Assembly (NCBI GenBank): GCA_947449125.1
Contig: CANFQR010000137.1
Location: forward strand, 1 to 5,178
DNA: 5,178 nucleotides
Origin: Bacteroidota bacterium
Lineage (GTDB): Bacteria > Bacteroidota > Bacteroidia > B-17B0 > Aurantibacillaceae
Direction: 5' to 3'
Shown here: positions 4,691-5,178 of the stretch, piece by piece
Layout: every line of letters starts with the position of its first letter
Position numbering within the stretch: the stretch's first letter is position 1
Made by a program: the position numbers and the translations under genes
Notes under the pieces: generated by a model
What the model was told of the DNA's origin: nothing
What the model saw: only the letters and a program-made list of their open reading frames with translations
Databases searched by the model: none

Positions 4691-5178
4691 CGCGCCAGAA
4701 ATAAATTGGTAAGAATTAAATTAAAAAGTAAAATTAAAATACTGCTGTAAACAACTGCATTTGTACTACTCTTTCCAACTTCTAAAGCACCTCCGCTAGT
4801 ATTGTAACCAAAAAATGCTGAAACAGACGTTATAATAAAAGCAAAAACAATCACTTTTGTAAAAGAGTAATATAATTTCCATGGCTCAAAAAATGCCTGA
4901 ATTCCAAAAATATACTCATACTCGGTACAAGCACCTGTAGCTACACCCATTATATAACCGCCAAGTATGCCTAAGAACATACTTAGTGCAATTAAAAACG
5001 GAAATATAATAATTGCCGCAGCAACTTTAGGAAAGATTAGATACCCTGCGGAATTTATACCCATTATCTCAAGCGCATCTATTTGTTCGGTTATACGCAT
5101 AGACCCGATTTCGGAAGCAATGTTTGAACCAACCTTTCCTGCTAAAATTAAACAAACACTTGTGGGACTAAATTCTAG
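4687..5178 (-). CDS. mlaE: Mla/MCE lipid transporter permease MlaE, 5' part beyond window edge
   Basis: The inner-membrane permease that dimerises and couples to MlaF for lipid transport. The reading frame is open to the right edge, giving 163 residues of the C-terminal part; family members are usually about 245-260 residues, so roughly the first third is missing. An internal ATG at 5100 is not the start, because conserved sequence continues upstream of it. The family's hallmark cytoplasmic segment is clear: AGKVGSNIASEIGSMRITEQ at 13-32 of the visible part, continuing IDALEIMGI (33-41), followed by YLIFPKV (46-52). Hydrophobic membrane segments lie at about 52-80, 108-124 and 142-161, and the conserved FGYNTSGGALEVG is at 123-135. 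The stop TGA at 4689-4687 lies inside the mlaF start, so the order is mlaE then mlaF in one transcript, whose promoter is outside the window. Confidence 0.94.
   Translation of the reverse strand, partial: LEFSPTSVCLILAGKVGSNIASEIGSMRITEQIDALEIMGINSAGYLIFPKVAAAIIIFPFLIALSMFLGILGGYIMGVATGACTEYEYIFGIQAFFEPWKLYYSFTKVIVFAFIITSVSAFFGYNTSGGALEVGKSSTNAVVYSSILILLFNLILTNLFLAR

Overview
The window looks like ordinary chromosomal DNA from a member of the Bacteroidota. It is AT-rich. It carries a small secreted protein with a CarboxypepD_reg-like fold and a secreted MORN-variant protein, both typical of that phylum. The genes lack Shine-Dalgarno sequences, and several starts are preceded by boxes resembling the Bacteroidota -7 element TAnnTTTG. 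The TrmD, ABC-F and MlaF sequences also carry wording I associate with this phylum. The exact family cannot be settled from the sequence alone.

Layout, left to right. (1) Positions 667 to 1, minus strand: trmD, the tRNA m1G37 methyltransferase, complete except for its last few residues beyond the left edge. (2) 668-763: a divergent intergenic region with a perfect 7+2+7 inverted repeat and a full TAnnTTTG match just before trmD. (3) 764-1087, plus: a 107-residue exported protein with one carboxypeptidase-regulatory-like beta-sandwich domain. A stem-loop straddles its stop codon. (4) 1243-1698, plus: a 151-residue exported protein built mainly from four MORN-variant repeats in an exact 24-residue register, with a plausible promoter upstream. 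(5) 1699-1985: a 287-base AT-rich gap with no gene but several possible stem-loops. (6) 1986-3884, plus: a 632-residue Uup-type ABC-F ATPase. (7) 3932-4690 and 4687-5178, minus: mlaF and the 3' part of mlaE, the ATPase and permease of a lipid-transporting Mla/MCE importer. They overlap by four bases and mlaF starts with TTG. This pair converges on the ABC-F gene.

The genes do not form one pathway. trmD and the ABC-F gene serve translation (tRNA modification and ribosome-associated ATPase activity). mlaEF serves outer-membrane lipid homeostasis. The two small exported proteins between them have no assignable function. I found no mobile element, CRISPR array, RNA gene or defence module, and nothing that I would call a new system. 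The observations most worth a second look are the -7-like boxes 4-5 bases from three start codons (possible leaderless mRNAs), the possible folded RNA upstream of the ABC-F gene, the Ala-for-Gly P-loop in its first ATPase domain, and the exact four-unit protein repeat.
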